Source of the DNA: Saccharothrix sp. S26
GTDB taxonomy: Bacteria; Actinomycetota; Actinomycetes; Mycobacteriales; Pseudonocardiaceae
Assembly: GCF_021390395.1 (NCBI RefSeq)
Contig: NZ_JAJUWT010000032.1
Span: 1 to 64,000, forward strand
Direction of reading: 5' to 3'
DNA: 64,000 bases
Shown: one piece after another, positions 34,749 through 45,391 of the stretch
How the letters are laid out: each line of letters starts with the position of its first letter
How positions within the stretch are numbered: position 1 is the stretch's first letter
The notes under the pieces: generated by a model
The model's input: only the letters and a program-made list of their open reading frames with translations
The model's database searches: none
What the model was told of the DNA's origin: nothing
Translations under genes and position numbers: made by a program

Positions 34749-35156
34749 GTGTATACCGTCACTGACCTGCGCGCCCACGGCGGCGCGGACGCCTACCTCC
34801 GCAGCTGCGCCTCACGGGCGGTGCTCGACCTGCTCGCCAACAAGTGGGTGTGCCTGGTCGTCGGCGCGCTGCGGCCGGGCACCATGCGCTTCGGCGAGCT
34901 GCGCCGCCGCCTCGACGGCATCACCCAGAAGATGCTCACCCAGACGTTGCGCGACCTGGAACGGGCCGGTCTCGTGCACCGCGCCGTCTACCCGAGCGTG
35001 CCGCCGCGCGTCGAGTACCGCCTCACGCCGCTGGGCGAGGACGTGGCCGGCCTGATGGACGCGATCAGGGCGTGGTCGGAGAACCACATCGAGGACATCC
35101 GCGCCGCGCAGGAGGAGTACGACCGCAAGGCGGGCGAGGAGCTGCACCCGGTCTAG
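34749..35156 (+). CDS. HxlR-family winged-helix regulator
   Basis: 135 residues with the HxlR core: CASRAVLDLLANKWVCLVVG, FGELRRRLDGITQKMLTQTL and RDLERAGLVHR, then the wing VPPRVEYRLTPLG. Dimeric regulators that often sense electrophiles or quinones through an N-terminal Cys (here Cys20-type, RSCASR). Probably controls the divergent oxidoreductase. The 3' end overlaps the convergent acyltransferase gene by 4 bp. Confidence 0.9.
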   Translation: MYTVTDLRAHGGADAYLRSCASRAVLDLLANKWVCLVVGALRPGTMRFGELRRRLDGITQKMLTQTLRDLERAGLVHRAVYPSVPPRVEYRLTPLGEDVAGLMDAIRAWSENHIEDIRAAQEEYDRKAGEELHPV

Positions 35157-35890
35157 GAGCCGTTGCGGGACTGCTCCAGGGCTTCCTGCGCCTTGCGGGC
35201 CATGTCGGCGACCGCGGCGCGGCGCTCGGCGTCGGCCTCGTAGTCCGCGCGGCGGTCCTTGACCACCCGCGCGGGCAGGCCGACGGCGATCTTGAAGTCC
35301 GGCACGTCGCCGCGCACCACGGCGTGCGCGCCGATCACGCACCCGCGCCCGATCCGCGTGCCGCGGGTCACGGTGACCTTCGTGCCCAGCCAGCAGTCCG
35401 GGCCGATCCGCACCGGCGACTTCACGATGCCCTGGTCCTTGATCGGCAGCGTGACGTCCGCCGTGACGTGGTCGAAGTCGCAGACGTACACCCAGTCCGC
35501 GATCAGCGTGGCCGCGCCGATCTCCACGTCCAGGTAGCAGTTCACCGTGTTGTCCTTGCCGAACACGGCCTTGTCGCCGATGCGCAACGAGCCCTCGTGG
35601 CAGCGGATCGCGTTGCCGTCCCCGATGTGGACCCAGCGGCCGATCTCCAGCCGGCCGTAACCGGGGCGGCAGTGCAGCTCCACGTTCTTGCCCAGGAACA
35701 CCATCCCCCGCAGCACCACGTGCGGGTTCGCGAGCCGGAACTTCAGCAGCCGCCAGTACCGCACCAGGTACCAGGGCGTGTACGCGCGGTGCCGCAGGAC
35801 CCAGCGCAGCGAGGCGAGGGTGAGGAACCTGACCTGTGCCGGGTCGCGGCGCGACCGACGCCACCTCGTCCAGACCGGGGCACCCCACAT
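35153..35890 (-). CDS. Hexapeptide-repeat acyltransferase (Rv3034c-like)
   Basis: About 245 residues. Left-handed beta-helix hexapeptides run from IGRWVHIGDG through IGAATLIADW to IGRGCVIGAHAVVRG, with an N-terminal helical region (YTPWYLVRYWRLLKFRL) resembling bacterial sugar O-acetyltransferases. In M. tuberculosis a homologue lies beside the Rv3032 glucosyltransferase, so it may acylate the methylated glucan. ATG 35890 is preferred over GTG 35899. Donor and acceptor are unproven. Confidence 0.82.
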   Translation of the reverse strand: MWGAPVWTRWRRSRRDPAQVRFLTLASLRWVLRHRAYTPWYLVRYWRLLKFRLANPHVVLRGMVFLGKNVELHCRPGYGRLEIGRWVHIGDGNAIRCHEGSLRIGDKAVFGKDNTVNCYLDVEIGAATLIADWVYVCDFDHVTADVTLPIKDQGIVKSPVRIGPDCWLGTKVTVTRGTRIGRGCVIGAHAVVRGDVPDFKIAVGLPARVVKDRRADYEADAERRAAVADMARKAQEALEQSRNGS

Positions 35891-35965
35891 GCTCGTCACG
35901 CCCGGCACTCTAACCGGGCCCACCGGTGCTGCTCGGCGGACGGCGGGTGGTGTCACAGTGTGCAC

Positions 35966-36913
35966 GTGACGACCCCACTGATCATCGACACCGACCCCGG
36001 CGTGGACGACGCGTTCGCCCTCGCCCTCGCCGCCGCCAGCCCCGAGGTGGAGTTGATCGGGGTGACCACGGTCTTCGGCAACGTCTCGCTGGAGAACACG
36101 ACGCGCAACGCCCTGCGCCTGCTCACCCTGCTCGGCCGCGACGACGTGCCGGTCGGCGTCGGCGCGGCCCGGCCCCTGGTCCACCCCCACCCCCACCTGT
36201 CCAGCGCGCATGGCTCGGACGGGTTGTCCGGGTTCGCCCACACGCTGCCCGAACCGACCCGGGACGTGGACGGGCGTGACGCCGTCACCCTGCTGCGCGA
36301 GCTGCTGGAACAGGCCGACCGGCCCGTCACGATCGTGCCCATCGGCCCGCTCACCAACATCGCGCTGCTGCTCGCCGCCCACCCGCACCTCAAGCCGAAG
36401 ATCGGCCGGCTCGTCGTCATGGGCGGCGGCGTGACCGGCGGCAACGTCACCGCCACGGCCGAGTTCAACGTCTGGAGCGACCCCGAAGCCGCCCGCCGCG
36501 TGCTGGTCGAGGAGGACGTGCCGACCACGCTGGTGCCGATGGACCTGACCCGTCGCTGCGCGGTCAGCGCCGAGTGGCTGGACGCGCTGGCCAAGACGTC
36601 CGAGGTCGCGAAGACCCTGGTCGGCCTCACCCCGGACTACCTGGCGACCTACCGCAAGTTCCTCGGCTGGGACGGCATGGCGGTGCACGACGCGGTCGCG
36701 GTGGCCGAGGCGGTCCGCCCGGGCATCCTCACCGCGACCGCGTTCCCGGTGGACGTCGACTGCGCGTTCGGCCCGAACCGGGGCGCGCTCGTGGTCGACC
36801 AACGGCTGGAGGTCGACGCGCCCAAGACCCTGGGCATCACCCTGGACGCCGACCTCGACGGCCTGCGCGCGTTCCTGTTCGACCGGCTAGGTGCGCTCGG
36901 CGTGCGCCAGTAG
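35966..36913 (+). CDS. Inosine/uridine-preferring nucleoside hydrolase
   Basis: 315 residues. IIDTDPGVDDAFALALAAA holds the Asp cluster that binds Ca2+ and the ribose, and the C-terminal Asp lies in MAVHDAVAVAEAV. Splits the N-glycosidic bond of ribonucleosides for purine/pyrimidine salvage. GTG 35966 follows CACAGT by 6 bp; GTG 35960 is an alternative two codons longer. The 3' end overlaps the convergent methyltransferase-like gene by 27 bp. Confidence 0.92.
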   Translation: MTTPLIIDTDPGVDDAFALALAAASPEVELIGVTTVFGNVSLENTTRNALRLLTLLGRDDVPVGVGAARPLVHPHPHLSSAHGSDGLSGFAHTLPEPTRDVDGRDAVTLLRELLEQADRPVTIVPIGPLTNIALLLAAHPHLKPKIGRLVVMGGGVTGGNVTATAEFNVWSDPEAARRVLVEEDVPTTLVPMDLTRRCAVSAEWLDALAKTSEVAKTLVGLTPDYLATYRKFLGWDGMAVHDAVAVAEAVRPGILTATAFPVDVDCAFGPNRGALVVDQRLEVDAPKTLGITLDADLDGLRAFLFDRLGALGVRQ

Positions 36914-38038
36914 GTAGACCGGGCGGCGGCCGATGCGGGTCAGCGCCACGGTCGCCTCGGTGGAGCCCGAGAGCTTCAGCCTCGGCCGCAGCGCGTTCGG
37001 GTCCACGTCCAGGCCGCGCACGAGGATCTCCAGGCGGCCCACGTCGTGCGAACGCAGCACGGACCGCAGCGCCTTCTCGCTGTAGTGACCGTGCTCCACC
37101 ACCCGGAACGCCCGCACGCCCGGCGGCGGTGTGGGGCCGGTCAGGTAGGCGATCCGCTCGTCGAGCTGCACGAGGCCGTGCCGGGCCGCGTAGTGCCGCA
37201 CCAGCCCGGCCCGCACGACCGCGCCGTCCGGGTCGACCAGCCACTCGGCCGGCTCGCCGACGCCGCAGTCGTCCGGCTCGGCGGAGGTGATCGTCCACTC
37301 CGGACCGCCCGACCGCAGCACGGTCGCCCGGCGCGCCACACCGGGCGTGGCCAGGCCCCTGGTCCACAGGCACGCCTCGCGCACCTGGCCGTCCAGCGAC
37401 ACCACCTCGACCTCGTCCGCCCACGGCGCGACCGCGAAGTCCACGCCCGGCGCGCACTTCACGGCCAGGTCACGTGCCGCGTAGGCCGACGCCAGCTCGT
37501 CCAGCGGCGGCGCGAAGTCCGACGGACGCCACGTGCGCCGCCCGCTCGCGTCCCGCCGGGCCGGGTCGGCCAGCACCGCCGTGCCGCGTGACACCGGCCG
37601 CAACGCGTCCGCCCGCACCAACGGCACCGCGTCACCCAGGTTGTGCCGCGCCATCGCCAGCCGCACCGGGTCGAGGTCCGAGCCGACCGAGCCCTCCGGC
37701 AACGCCGCCAGGTCCGCGCCGATCGAACACGTCACGTCGTGCGCGGGCCCGGTGAACCGGCGCGCCCGGTGCGCCGCGACCGGGTGCGCGGTCGCCTGCT
37801 GCACCGCGTCCGAGGTGAACAGCCCGTCGGTGAACGAGACCTTGCCCGCCGCCTTGCGCCGCAACAGCAGCGTCTCCAGCACGGCCGCGAAGCGGGTCGG
37901 CGCGACCTGCTTGGCCCGGTTCACGTCGGCCAGCCGTGACGCGGGCGTCAACGGCAGGTCGGCCAGCGCCGACAACGCGGCGCACCCGGCGTCCGACCGC
38001 AGGTACACCACGTCGTCGAGGCTGAACTCGTAGGCCAC
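36887..38038 (-). CDS. THUMP-like class I SAM-dependent methyltransferase (Rv3037c-like)
   Basis: 383 residues. The central AdoMet-binding region includes VTCSIGADLAALPEGSVGSD and AVLADPARRDASGRRTW; the DPAR motif resembles the DPPR of RNA methyltransferases. The C-terminal part resembles the THUMP-like domain (EKALRSVLRSHDVGRLEIL). Likely acts on RNA, but no substrate is shown. GTG 38038 shares one base with the upstream stop. Same order as M. tuberculosis Rv3037c-Rv3038c-Rv3039c. Confidence 0.82.
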   Translation of the reverse strand: MAYEFSLDDVVYLRSDAGCAALSALADLPLTPASRLADVNRAKQVAPTRFAAVLETLLLRRKAAGKVSFTDGLFTSDAVQQATAHPVAAHRARRFTGPAHDVTCSIGADLAALPEGSVGSDLDPVRLAMARHNLGDAVPLVRADALRPVSRGTAVLADPARRDASGRRTWRPSDFAPPLDELASAYAARDLAVKCAPGVDFAVAPWADEVEVVSLDGQVREACLWTRGLATPGVARRATVLRSGGPEWTITSAEPDDCGVGEPAEWLVDPDGAVVRAGLVRHYAARHGLVQLDERIAYLTGPTPPPGVRAFRVVEHGHYSEKALRSVLRSHDVGRLEILVRGLDVDPNALRPRLKLSGSTEATVALTRIGRRPVYLLAHAERT

Positions 38039-38991
38039 TAGACCGGCTTGCGACCCGTCACGGAGACGTTGTAGAACACCTCGCGCGGCAGCACCTTGGC
38101 CAGCACGTTCTCGTCCACCCAGGACAGCCGCTGCCAGGTCCGGTAGGCGAACATCGCCCACCCGAAGCCCAGCTTCTCGCGCGGCACGGCGGCCTCGAAC
38201 GTGCGCACCGGCCAGCCGAACAACGCCGCCGACAGCTCCTCGGTCACCGCGCGCACGTCGACCGCGCCCGCGCCCCGGGCCGTGCGCTCCAGGTCGGACG
38301 GGTCGAACGTGTGCAGGTCCACCACCGCCTCCAGCGCGGCGGCCCGGGAGGACTCGTCCAGCTCCTCCTGCGGCCTGCGCCAGTCGTTCAGCGGCGCGAG
38401 CTTGGTCACGTTCGTGGTCAGCCACCACGTCAGTTGGCCGAGCTTGCGGGCGTAGAAGTTGCCGACGTTGGTCGGGTCGCCCGCGAACACGAACTTGCCG
38501 CCCGGCTTGAGCACCCGCAGCACCTCGCGCATCGCGGCGGGCACGTCCGGGATGTGGTGCAGCACCGCGTGCCCCACGACCAGGTCGAACGTGTCGTCGT
38601 CGTACGGGATGCGCTCGGCGTCGGCCACCCGGCCGTCCACCGGCAGGTCCAACTGCTTGGCGTTGCGCAACGCCACCTCGACCATGCCCGGCGACAGGTC
38701 GGTCACCGAGCCGCGCTCGATCACGCCGCCCTGCATCAGGTTGAGCAGGAAGAACCCGGTGCCGCAGCCCAGCTCCAACGCGTGCCCGTGCGGCCCGACC
38801 TCACCCGCGACCGCCCGGAACCGGTCCTTGGCGTAGGTGATGCAGCGCTCGTCGTACGAGATCGACCACTTCTCGTCGTACGTGCCGGCTTCCCAGTCGT
38901 GGTAGAGCACGTTCGCGAGCTTGGGGTCGGCGTACGCCGCCTCGATCTCCTCGGCGGTGGCGTGCGGGTTGGGCTTGGGATCAACGGCCAC
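38038..38991 (-). CDS. SAM-dependent methyltransferase (Rv3038c-like)
   Basis: 317 residues; canonical motif I ALELGCGTGFFLLNLMQGG, motif II VADAERIPYDDDTFDLVV and post-I HAVLHHIPD. The 100-residue C-terminal extension ends FYNVSVTGRKPV, resembling small-molecule or lipid methyltransferases. GTG 38991 overlaps the enoyl-CoA hydratase stop by 11 bp, so the genes are coupled. Substrate unknown. Confidence 0.87.
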   Translation of the reverse strand: MAVDPKPNPHATAEEIEAAYADPKLANVLYHDWEAGTYDEKWSISYDERCITYAKDRFRAVAGEVGPHGHALELGCGTGFFLLNLMQGGVIERGSVTDLSPGMVEVALRNAKQLDLPVDGRVADAERIPYDDDTFDLVVGHAVLHHIPDVPAAMREVLRVLKPGGKFVFAGDPTNVGNFYARKLGQLTWWLTTNVTKLAPLNDWRRPQEELDESSRAAALEAVVDLHTFDPSDLERTARGAGAVDVRAVTEELSAALFGWPVRTFEAAVPREKLGFGWAMFAYRTWQRLSWVDENVLAKVLPREVFYNVSVTGRKPV

Positions 38992-39760
38992 TGAACTTCG
39001 CCTTCCCCGGGCCGTTCTCGATGAACGACGCCATGCCGGTCTTCTGGTCCTCGGTGGCGAACATCGCGGCGAACAGCTGGCTCTCCAGCTTCAGCCCGCT
39101 GCCCAGGTCGGTGTCCAGCCCGCCGTCGATCGCGGCCTTCGCGGCGGCGTAGGCGCGCACCGGGCCGTTCACGAACTGGCCTGCCCACCGCTTGGCCGCC
39201 TCGAACACGTCGTCCGGGGCCACGACCTCGTCCACCATGCCGATCCGCAACGCCTCCTCGGCGCCGACGAACCGGCCGGTGTAGATCAGGTCCTTGGCGC
39301 GCGACGGCCCGATCAGCCGCGGCAGGCGCTGCGTGCCGCCCATGCCGGGGATGACGCCGAGCAGGATCTCCGGCTGGCCGACCTTGGCGTTGTCGCCCGC
39401 GATCCGCCGGTCCGCGCACAGCGCCAGCTCGAACCCGCCACCCAGGGCGTAGCCGGTGATGGCGGCCACGGTCGGCTTGGGGATCTCCTCCACCGCGCGC
39501 AACGCCGAGGTGAACGCGCCCGCGCGGGCCGCCATCTCGGCGTAGGACAGCTCGGCCATCTCCTTGATGTCCGCGCCGGCCGCGAACACCTTCGGACCGC
39601 CGTACACGATCACCGAGTAGACGTCGGCCCGGTCGGCCGCCTCCAGCGCGGCGGACCGGATCTCCTCCTGGACCTGCCGGTTGAGCGCGTTCATCGGCGG
39701 GCGGTCCAGCCGGATGGTGCCGATCCCGTCCTCGACTTCGAGCCTCACGAACTCAGCCAC
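38981..39760 (-). CDS. Enoyl-CoA hydratase (EchA17-like)
   Basis: 259 residues of the crotonase superfamily. AAGADIKEMAEL holds the oxyanion/CoA loop, ITGYALGGGFELALCADRR and GQPEILLGVIPGMGGTQRLP carry the catalytic Glu residues expected of a true hydratase. GTG 39760 has GAGGAG close upstream. Adds water to 2-enoyl-CoA in beta-oxidation; electrons from the previous step could go to EtfAB elsewhere in the window. Confidence 0.93.
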   Translation of the reverse strand: MAEFVRLEVEDGIGTIRLDRPPMNALNRQVQEEIRSAALEAADRADVYSVIVYGGPKVFAAGADIKEMAELSYAEMAARAGAFTSALRAVEEIPKPTVAAITGYALGGGFELALCADRRIAGDNAKVGQPEILLGVIPGMGGTQRLPRLIGPSRAKDLIYTGRFVGAEEALRIGMVDEVVAPDDVFEAAKRWAGQFVNGPVRAYAAAKAAIDGGLDTDLGSGLKLESQLFAAMFATEDQKTGMASFIENGPGKAKFSGR

Positions 39761-39797
39761 GCGGTCCTCCTCGACCTCCGTCGGTGCGCCTCGCAGG

Positions 39798-40601
39798 TTA
39801 CCCCTCGGTAGTTTTGCGCCGGGCGAAGTACCTGTCACCCGACCGCTGGAGCTCCAACGGCTGGTCGAACGTCTTCGACAGGTTCTCCTCGGTCAGCACG
39901 TCGTCCAGCAGGCCCTGCGCCACGATGCCGCCGTCACGCAGCAGCAGCGCGTGCGTGAAGCCGGGCGGGATCTCCTCCACGTGGTGCGTGACCAGCACCG
40001 TCGCCGGCGCGTCCGGGTCCAGCGCGAGCTCGGACAGCCGCGCCACCAGATCCTCCCGGCCACCCAGGTCCAGGCCCGCCGCGGGCTCGTCCAGCAGCAG
40101 CATCTCCGGGTCGGTCATCAACGCCCGCGAGATCAACGTGCGCTTGCGCTCACCCTCCGACAGCGTGCCGTAGGTGCGGTCGGCCAGGTGCTCGATGCCC
40201 ATCGCGGCCAGCAGCTCCCGGGCGCGGGCGGTGTCGAGCTGGTCGTACTCCTCGCGCCACCGGCCCAGCACCGCGTACCCGGCGCTGACCACCAGGTCGA
40301 CCACCTTCTCGTCGGGCGGGATCCGGCCGCTCAACGCCGCCGAGCACAGCCCGATGCGGGGCCGCAGCTCGAACACGTCGGTCTTGCCGATCCGCTCGCC
40401 GAGCAGGTGCACCTTGCCCCTGGTCGGGTGCAGCTCGGCGCTCGCCAGCCTGAGCAACGTGGTCTTGCCGGCCCCGTTCGGACCGAGCACGACCCAGCGC
40501 TCGTCCAGCTCCACGCTCCAGTCGACGTCCCCGACCAGCGTGGTCTTGCCACGTCGAACCGAAACACCCTGCATGTGGATGACCAGATCTTCGTTTTCCA
40601 C
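39798..40601 (-). CDS. ABC transporter ATP-binding protein (Rv3041c-like)
   Basis: A 267-residue ATPase domain: Walker A LGPNGAGKTTLLRL, signature LSEGERKRT, Walker B EMLLLDEPAAGLD and H-loop VLVTHHVEEIP. No permease gene adjoins it, so either the partner lies elsewhere or it works in a non-transport role such as translation or stress. Its place beside enoyl-CoA hydratase matches the mycobacterial order. GTG 40601 assumed. Confidence 0.88.
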   Translation of the reverse strand: MENEDLVIHMQGVSVRRGKTTLVGDVDWSVELDERWVVLGPNGAGKTTLLRLASAELHPTRGKVHLLGERIGKTDVFELRPRIGLCSAALSGRIPPDEKVVDLVVSAGYAVLGRWREEYDQLDTARARELLAAMGIEHLADRTYGTLSEGERKRTLISRALMTDPEMLLLDEPAAGLDLGGREDLVARLSELALDPDAPATVLVTHHVEEIPPGFTHALLLRDGGIVAQGLLDDVLTEENLSKTFDQPLELQRSGDRYFARRKTTEG

Positions 40602-40750
40602 GCCTGCCCTCGCCCCGTCGATGCATCGCCACCGCCATTGTTCTGCACCCGCTCCCGCGCGGGGTCCGGTGGGGGGAGGTAGGGACGGGAGCGGTGAACC
40701 TCACCGCGCTCATGCCCACACCGGGCGCGTGTGCTGGAAAGATCGGACGC

Positions 40751-42859
<2,109 letters not shown>

Positions 42860-42865
42860 GGTTGT

Positions 42866-42894
42866 GTCGGGGCCCGACTGCCTCCGGGCCCGAC
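42866..42894 (+). terminator. glgX terminator hairpin
   Basis: GTCGGGGCCCG (42866-42876) pairs with CGGGCCCGAC (42885-42894) with one bulged G. It separates glgX from the cysteine leader peptide. Confidence 0.55.
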
Positions 42895-42953
42895 GCAATC
42901 CTGCCTGGTGAGAGCCCCGCACGCGGGTCGTGGATCCGTGGCACGATGCGGGC

Positions 42954-43061
42954 GTGGCCCGTCCGTTGCTGACCTGGTGCGACCGCACGATCGACCTCCT
43001 GCTGGTGGCGTCGTGCGGGTGTAGCCGGACGCGACGCGGCCGGTCCCGCCGCACGGGCTGA
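42954..43061 (+). CDS. Cysteine-containing leader peptide before cysteine dioxygenase
   Basis: A 35-codon reading frame from GTG 42954 with Cys at 9, 21 and 23 and the core DRTIDLLLVASCGCS. This resembles the R-x-IDL-x-x-VAS-x-x-C leader peptides placed before sulfur-metabolism genes in actinobacteria, where ribosome stalling at Cys codons senses cysteine. CACGAT (42942-42947) lies 6 bp before the GTG, consistent with a leaderless start. Its stop is 59 bp before the cysteine dioxygenase start. Too short for most gene finders; the family resemblance is my judgement. Confidence 0.7.
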   Translation: MARPLLTWCDRTIDLLLVASCGCSRTRRGRSRRTG

Positions 43062-43120
43062 CCCCGCGTCGCGTCTGATCGCTACCCCGCCCGATCCCGT
43101 AGCCATCAGGAGCGACCGAA

Positions 43121-43699
43121 GTGACCGCGACGATCGCGCGCGCCGACCTGCACCCGAAGCTGGACGTGCCGTTCCTGCGCGACATCATCCACCCGGACCG
43201 CGAGCTGTGGACGCCGCGCGAGCTGCGCGAACTGACCTCCACCGTGGCCGCCGAGCTGACCACCCCGTTGCTGGAGATCCTCCGGTACGACCCCGACCAG
43301 CGCTGGTGGGCGCGGCTCGGGCTGACCGAGGGCGTCGAGCTGTGGTTGCTGAGCTGGCTGCCCGGCCAGGGCACCGAGCCGCACGACCACGGCGGCGCGG
43401 CCGGCTCGTTCACCGTGCTGACGGGTGAGCTGGCCGAGGACTACCGCTACCCCGGTGGGCCGATCCGCAGCGCGGCGCGGCCCGTGGGCAGCGTCCTCGG
43501 GTTCGGCGCCGGGCGTGCGCACCAGGTGGTGAACCGCGGCGAGGTGGGTGCGGCGAGCGTGCACGCCTACTCGCCGCCGTTGGTGCCGACGCGGGAGTAC
43601 CCGAGCCTCGCCGACATCCCGCACGAGATCCCGCCGTTGCCCGCCCTGCGGCTGCCGTTGGAGCAGCTGCGCGTTCTGGCCGACCAGGAGGGCCCGTGA
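43121..43699 (+). CDS. Cysteine dioxygenase (cupin)
   Basis: 192 residues. The Fe-binding facial triad is formed by His88 and His90 (PHDHGGAAGSF) and His134 (GRAHQVVN). Oxidises L-cysteine to cysteine sulfinate, limiting free cysteine. GTG 43121 has AGGAG 8 bp upstream. It is coupled to a rhodanese (GTGA overlap) and follows a Cys-rich leader, so expression probably tracks cysteine supply. Confidence 0.92.
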   Translation: MTATIARADLHPKLDVPFLRDIIHPDRELWTPRELRELTSTVAAELTTPLLEILRYDPDQRWWARLGLTEGVELWLLSWLPGQGTEPHDHGGAAGSFTVLTGELAEDYRYPGGPIRSAARPVGSVLGFGAGRAHQVVNRGEVGAASVHAYSPPLVPTREYPSLADIPHEIPPLPALRLPLEQLRVLADQEGP

Positions 43700-44082
43700 G
43701 TGCCGAGCAGTTGCTGGAGGAAGCGCGGCGGTCGTTGAGCCGGGTGTCGCCGCAGGAGCTGGCCGGGTTGTCGGACGTGCTGGTGGTCGACATCCGGCCG
43801 CACCACAACCGTGCCGCGGAGGGTGAGATCCCCGGCTCGATCCCGGTGGAGCGGATCGTGCTGGAGTGGCGGCTGGACCCGAACGGCGAGCACCGCATCC
43901 CCGGGTTCACCGCCGACACCACCGTGGTCGTGCTGTGCAACGAGGGTTACGCGTCCAGCCTGGCCGCCCGCGACCTGCAACGGGTGGGCCTGCCGCGGGC
44001 GACGGACCTGGTCGGCGGCTTCCGCGGCTACGCCGCCGCCGGCCTGCCCGTGCGGCCCGGTGCCACCCAGGCCGTGACCTGA
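43696..44082 (+). CDS. Rhodanese-domain sulfurtransferase
   Basis: A single 128-residue rhodanese domain with active-site loop CNEGYASS (Cys81) after the strand TTVVVL, and the structural DIRP motif. It may process sulfur from cysteine sulfinate breakdown or persulfides. GTG 43696 overlaps the cysteine dioxygenase stop. Ends at the edge of dispersed-repeat copy B. Confidence 0.88.
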   Translation: MSAEQLLEEARRSLSRVSPQELAGLSDVLVVDIRPHHNRAAEGEIPGSIPVERIVLEWRLDPNGEHRIPGFTADTTVVVLCNEGYASSLAARDLQRVGLPRATDLVGGFRGYAAAGLPVRPGATQAVT

Positions 44083-44199
44083 ACGTCGAACTCGGGGTAC
44101 CTGAACGTAGGACACACGCGTTCCGAACGTAGGACTCGCGCGAGAGTCCTACGTTCAGGCCGCGAGAGTCCTACGTTCAGGACCGGTGAGTTCGACGTT
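44082..44199. repeat. Palindromic dispersed repeat, copy B
   Basis: Outer arms AACGTCGAACTC and GAGTTCGACGTT (44082-44093/44188-44199) are perfect reverse complements. Inside are GAACGTAGGAC units at 44103-44120 and 44125-44140 and two CGCGAGAGTCCTACGTTCAG units at 44139-44158 and 44161-44180. The same sequence family makes up copy A at 9550-9692. It fills the gap between the rhodanese and the next gene on the same strand. Confidence 0.8.
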
Positions 44200-44235
44200 G
44201 GGAACCGGGCGGCCGGCGGTAGCGTCTCCAGGTCC

Positions 44236-45360
44236 GTGTGGAAAGTGCTGACCGGGCTGGCCCTGGTCGTCCTCGTGGTCTGGCGGCCGGGTGTCGCGAC
44301 GTTCGGCGGTGCGGTGTTCGGCACGTGGGCCGTGCACGCCGTGCTGCAACTCGGGTTGCTGGTCGGCGCGCTGGTGTTCCGGGTGCGGGTGTCGCTGGTC
44401 GAGATCGGCGTCGGCGGCGAGGTGCGCACGTGGACCAAGCCGCACCTGCGGGTGGTGTGGCGGACGGTCCCGCTGCTGATCTCGCTCGGCCTCACGTCGA
44501 TCAAGGCCCCGGTGCGCCGTCGGCTCGCGCTCACCGGCTTCACTTCGGTGGCGCTGTGCGCGGCGGTCGTGGCGGCGGTCTGGTCGGGCGCGCTGCTCTG
44601 GTCGGACGCCGACCGGCCGTTCCTGCGCGGTGTCGCCGTCGCGGGCACGGCGGTGCTGCTCAACGGCCTGTGGCCGCGACGCGGCGCGGGCACGACCTCG
44701 CCGGGCTGGTTCCTGTTCACCCTGCCCCGCCTGTCCGGCCGCACGGCGGCCGAGTACGAGGCGACCCCGCTGGTCAACGAGGTGTCCGACGCGCTCGCCG
44801 TGGGCGACCTCGACCGGGCCGAGGCGATCGCCGACGAGCTGGTCGAACGCCACCCCACGCTGCTGGTCGCGGTCGGCGCGCGGACCTCCGTGCTGACCCT
44901 GCGCGCCAAGTACGCCGAAGCGCTGCACGCGGTCAGCGGCCTGATGGGCCGCACGGACCTGGAACCGCGGGACATGGCGTTCGTGCTGGCCGCGATGGCC
45001 AGCTCCACCGCCAACGCGGTCGAGGGCGGCCAACTGCCCGCCGACGTCGGCGTGCCCGCGGCCAGGCGGGCGACGGACGGCGCGATCCAGTTCGGCTACC
45101 CGCGCTACCGCTGCACGGGCACGCTGGCGCAACTGGCCCTGATCGAGGACGACCACGCCACCGCGCTCGCCCTGGCCAGGCAGGCGAAGGCGACCAGCGA
45201 GAGCGGGCTGGCCCGCGCCGACGCCCTGGCCACGATCGCCCGCGCGCAGATGGCCGCCGGTGACAACGCGGCGGCCCGCGCGACCCTGGTCGAGGCGCGG
45301 GAACTCGCGGGCTGGATGCCCCGGGTCGCGGAAACCACGGCCCGGCTCACCATTTCCTGA
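44236..45360 (+). CDS. Membrane protein with TPR-like C-terminal half
   Basis: 374 residues. The first 165 include about five hydrophobic helices; the rest is helical and repeat-like (DALAVGDLDRAEAIADELVE, ALARQAKATSESGLARADAL, AQMAAGDNAAARATLVEARE), as in TPR proteins. Such a build suggests a membrane-anchored interaction platform. GTG 44236. Convergent with the next gene across a 12-bp gap. No family recognised. Confidence 0.75.
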   Translation: MWKVLTGLALVVLVVWRPGVATFGGAVFGTWAVHAVLQLGLLVGALVFRVRVSLVEIGVGGEVRTWTKPHLRVVWRTVPLLISLGLTSIKAPVRRRLALTGFTSVALCAAVVAAVWSGALLWSDADRPFLRGVAVAGTAVLLNGLWPRRGAGTTSPGWFLFTLPRLSGRTAAEYEATPLVNEVSDALAVGDLDRAEAIADELVERHPTLLVAVGARTSVLTLRAKYAEALHAVSGLMGRTDLEPRDMAFVLAAMASSTANAVEGGQLPADVGVPAARRATDGAIQFGYPRYRCTGTLAQLALIEDDHATALALARQAKATSESGLARADALATIARAQMAAGDNAAARATLVEARELAGWMPRVAETTARLTIS

Positions 45361-45391
45361 CCCGCGCCGGAATTACGCCGGCGGGTTCGGC
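45359..45391. terminator. Convergent terminator with bulge
   Basis: ACCCGCGCCGG pairs with CCGGCGGGT across GAATTACG-type loop sequence, with one bulged pair, at the junction of two convergent genes. Confidence 0.4.

Noticed and set aside
33743..34762. Longer oxidoreductase start at 34762
   Set aside because: It would run through the promoter of the divergent hxlR gene; the family N-terminus fits ATG 34681.
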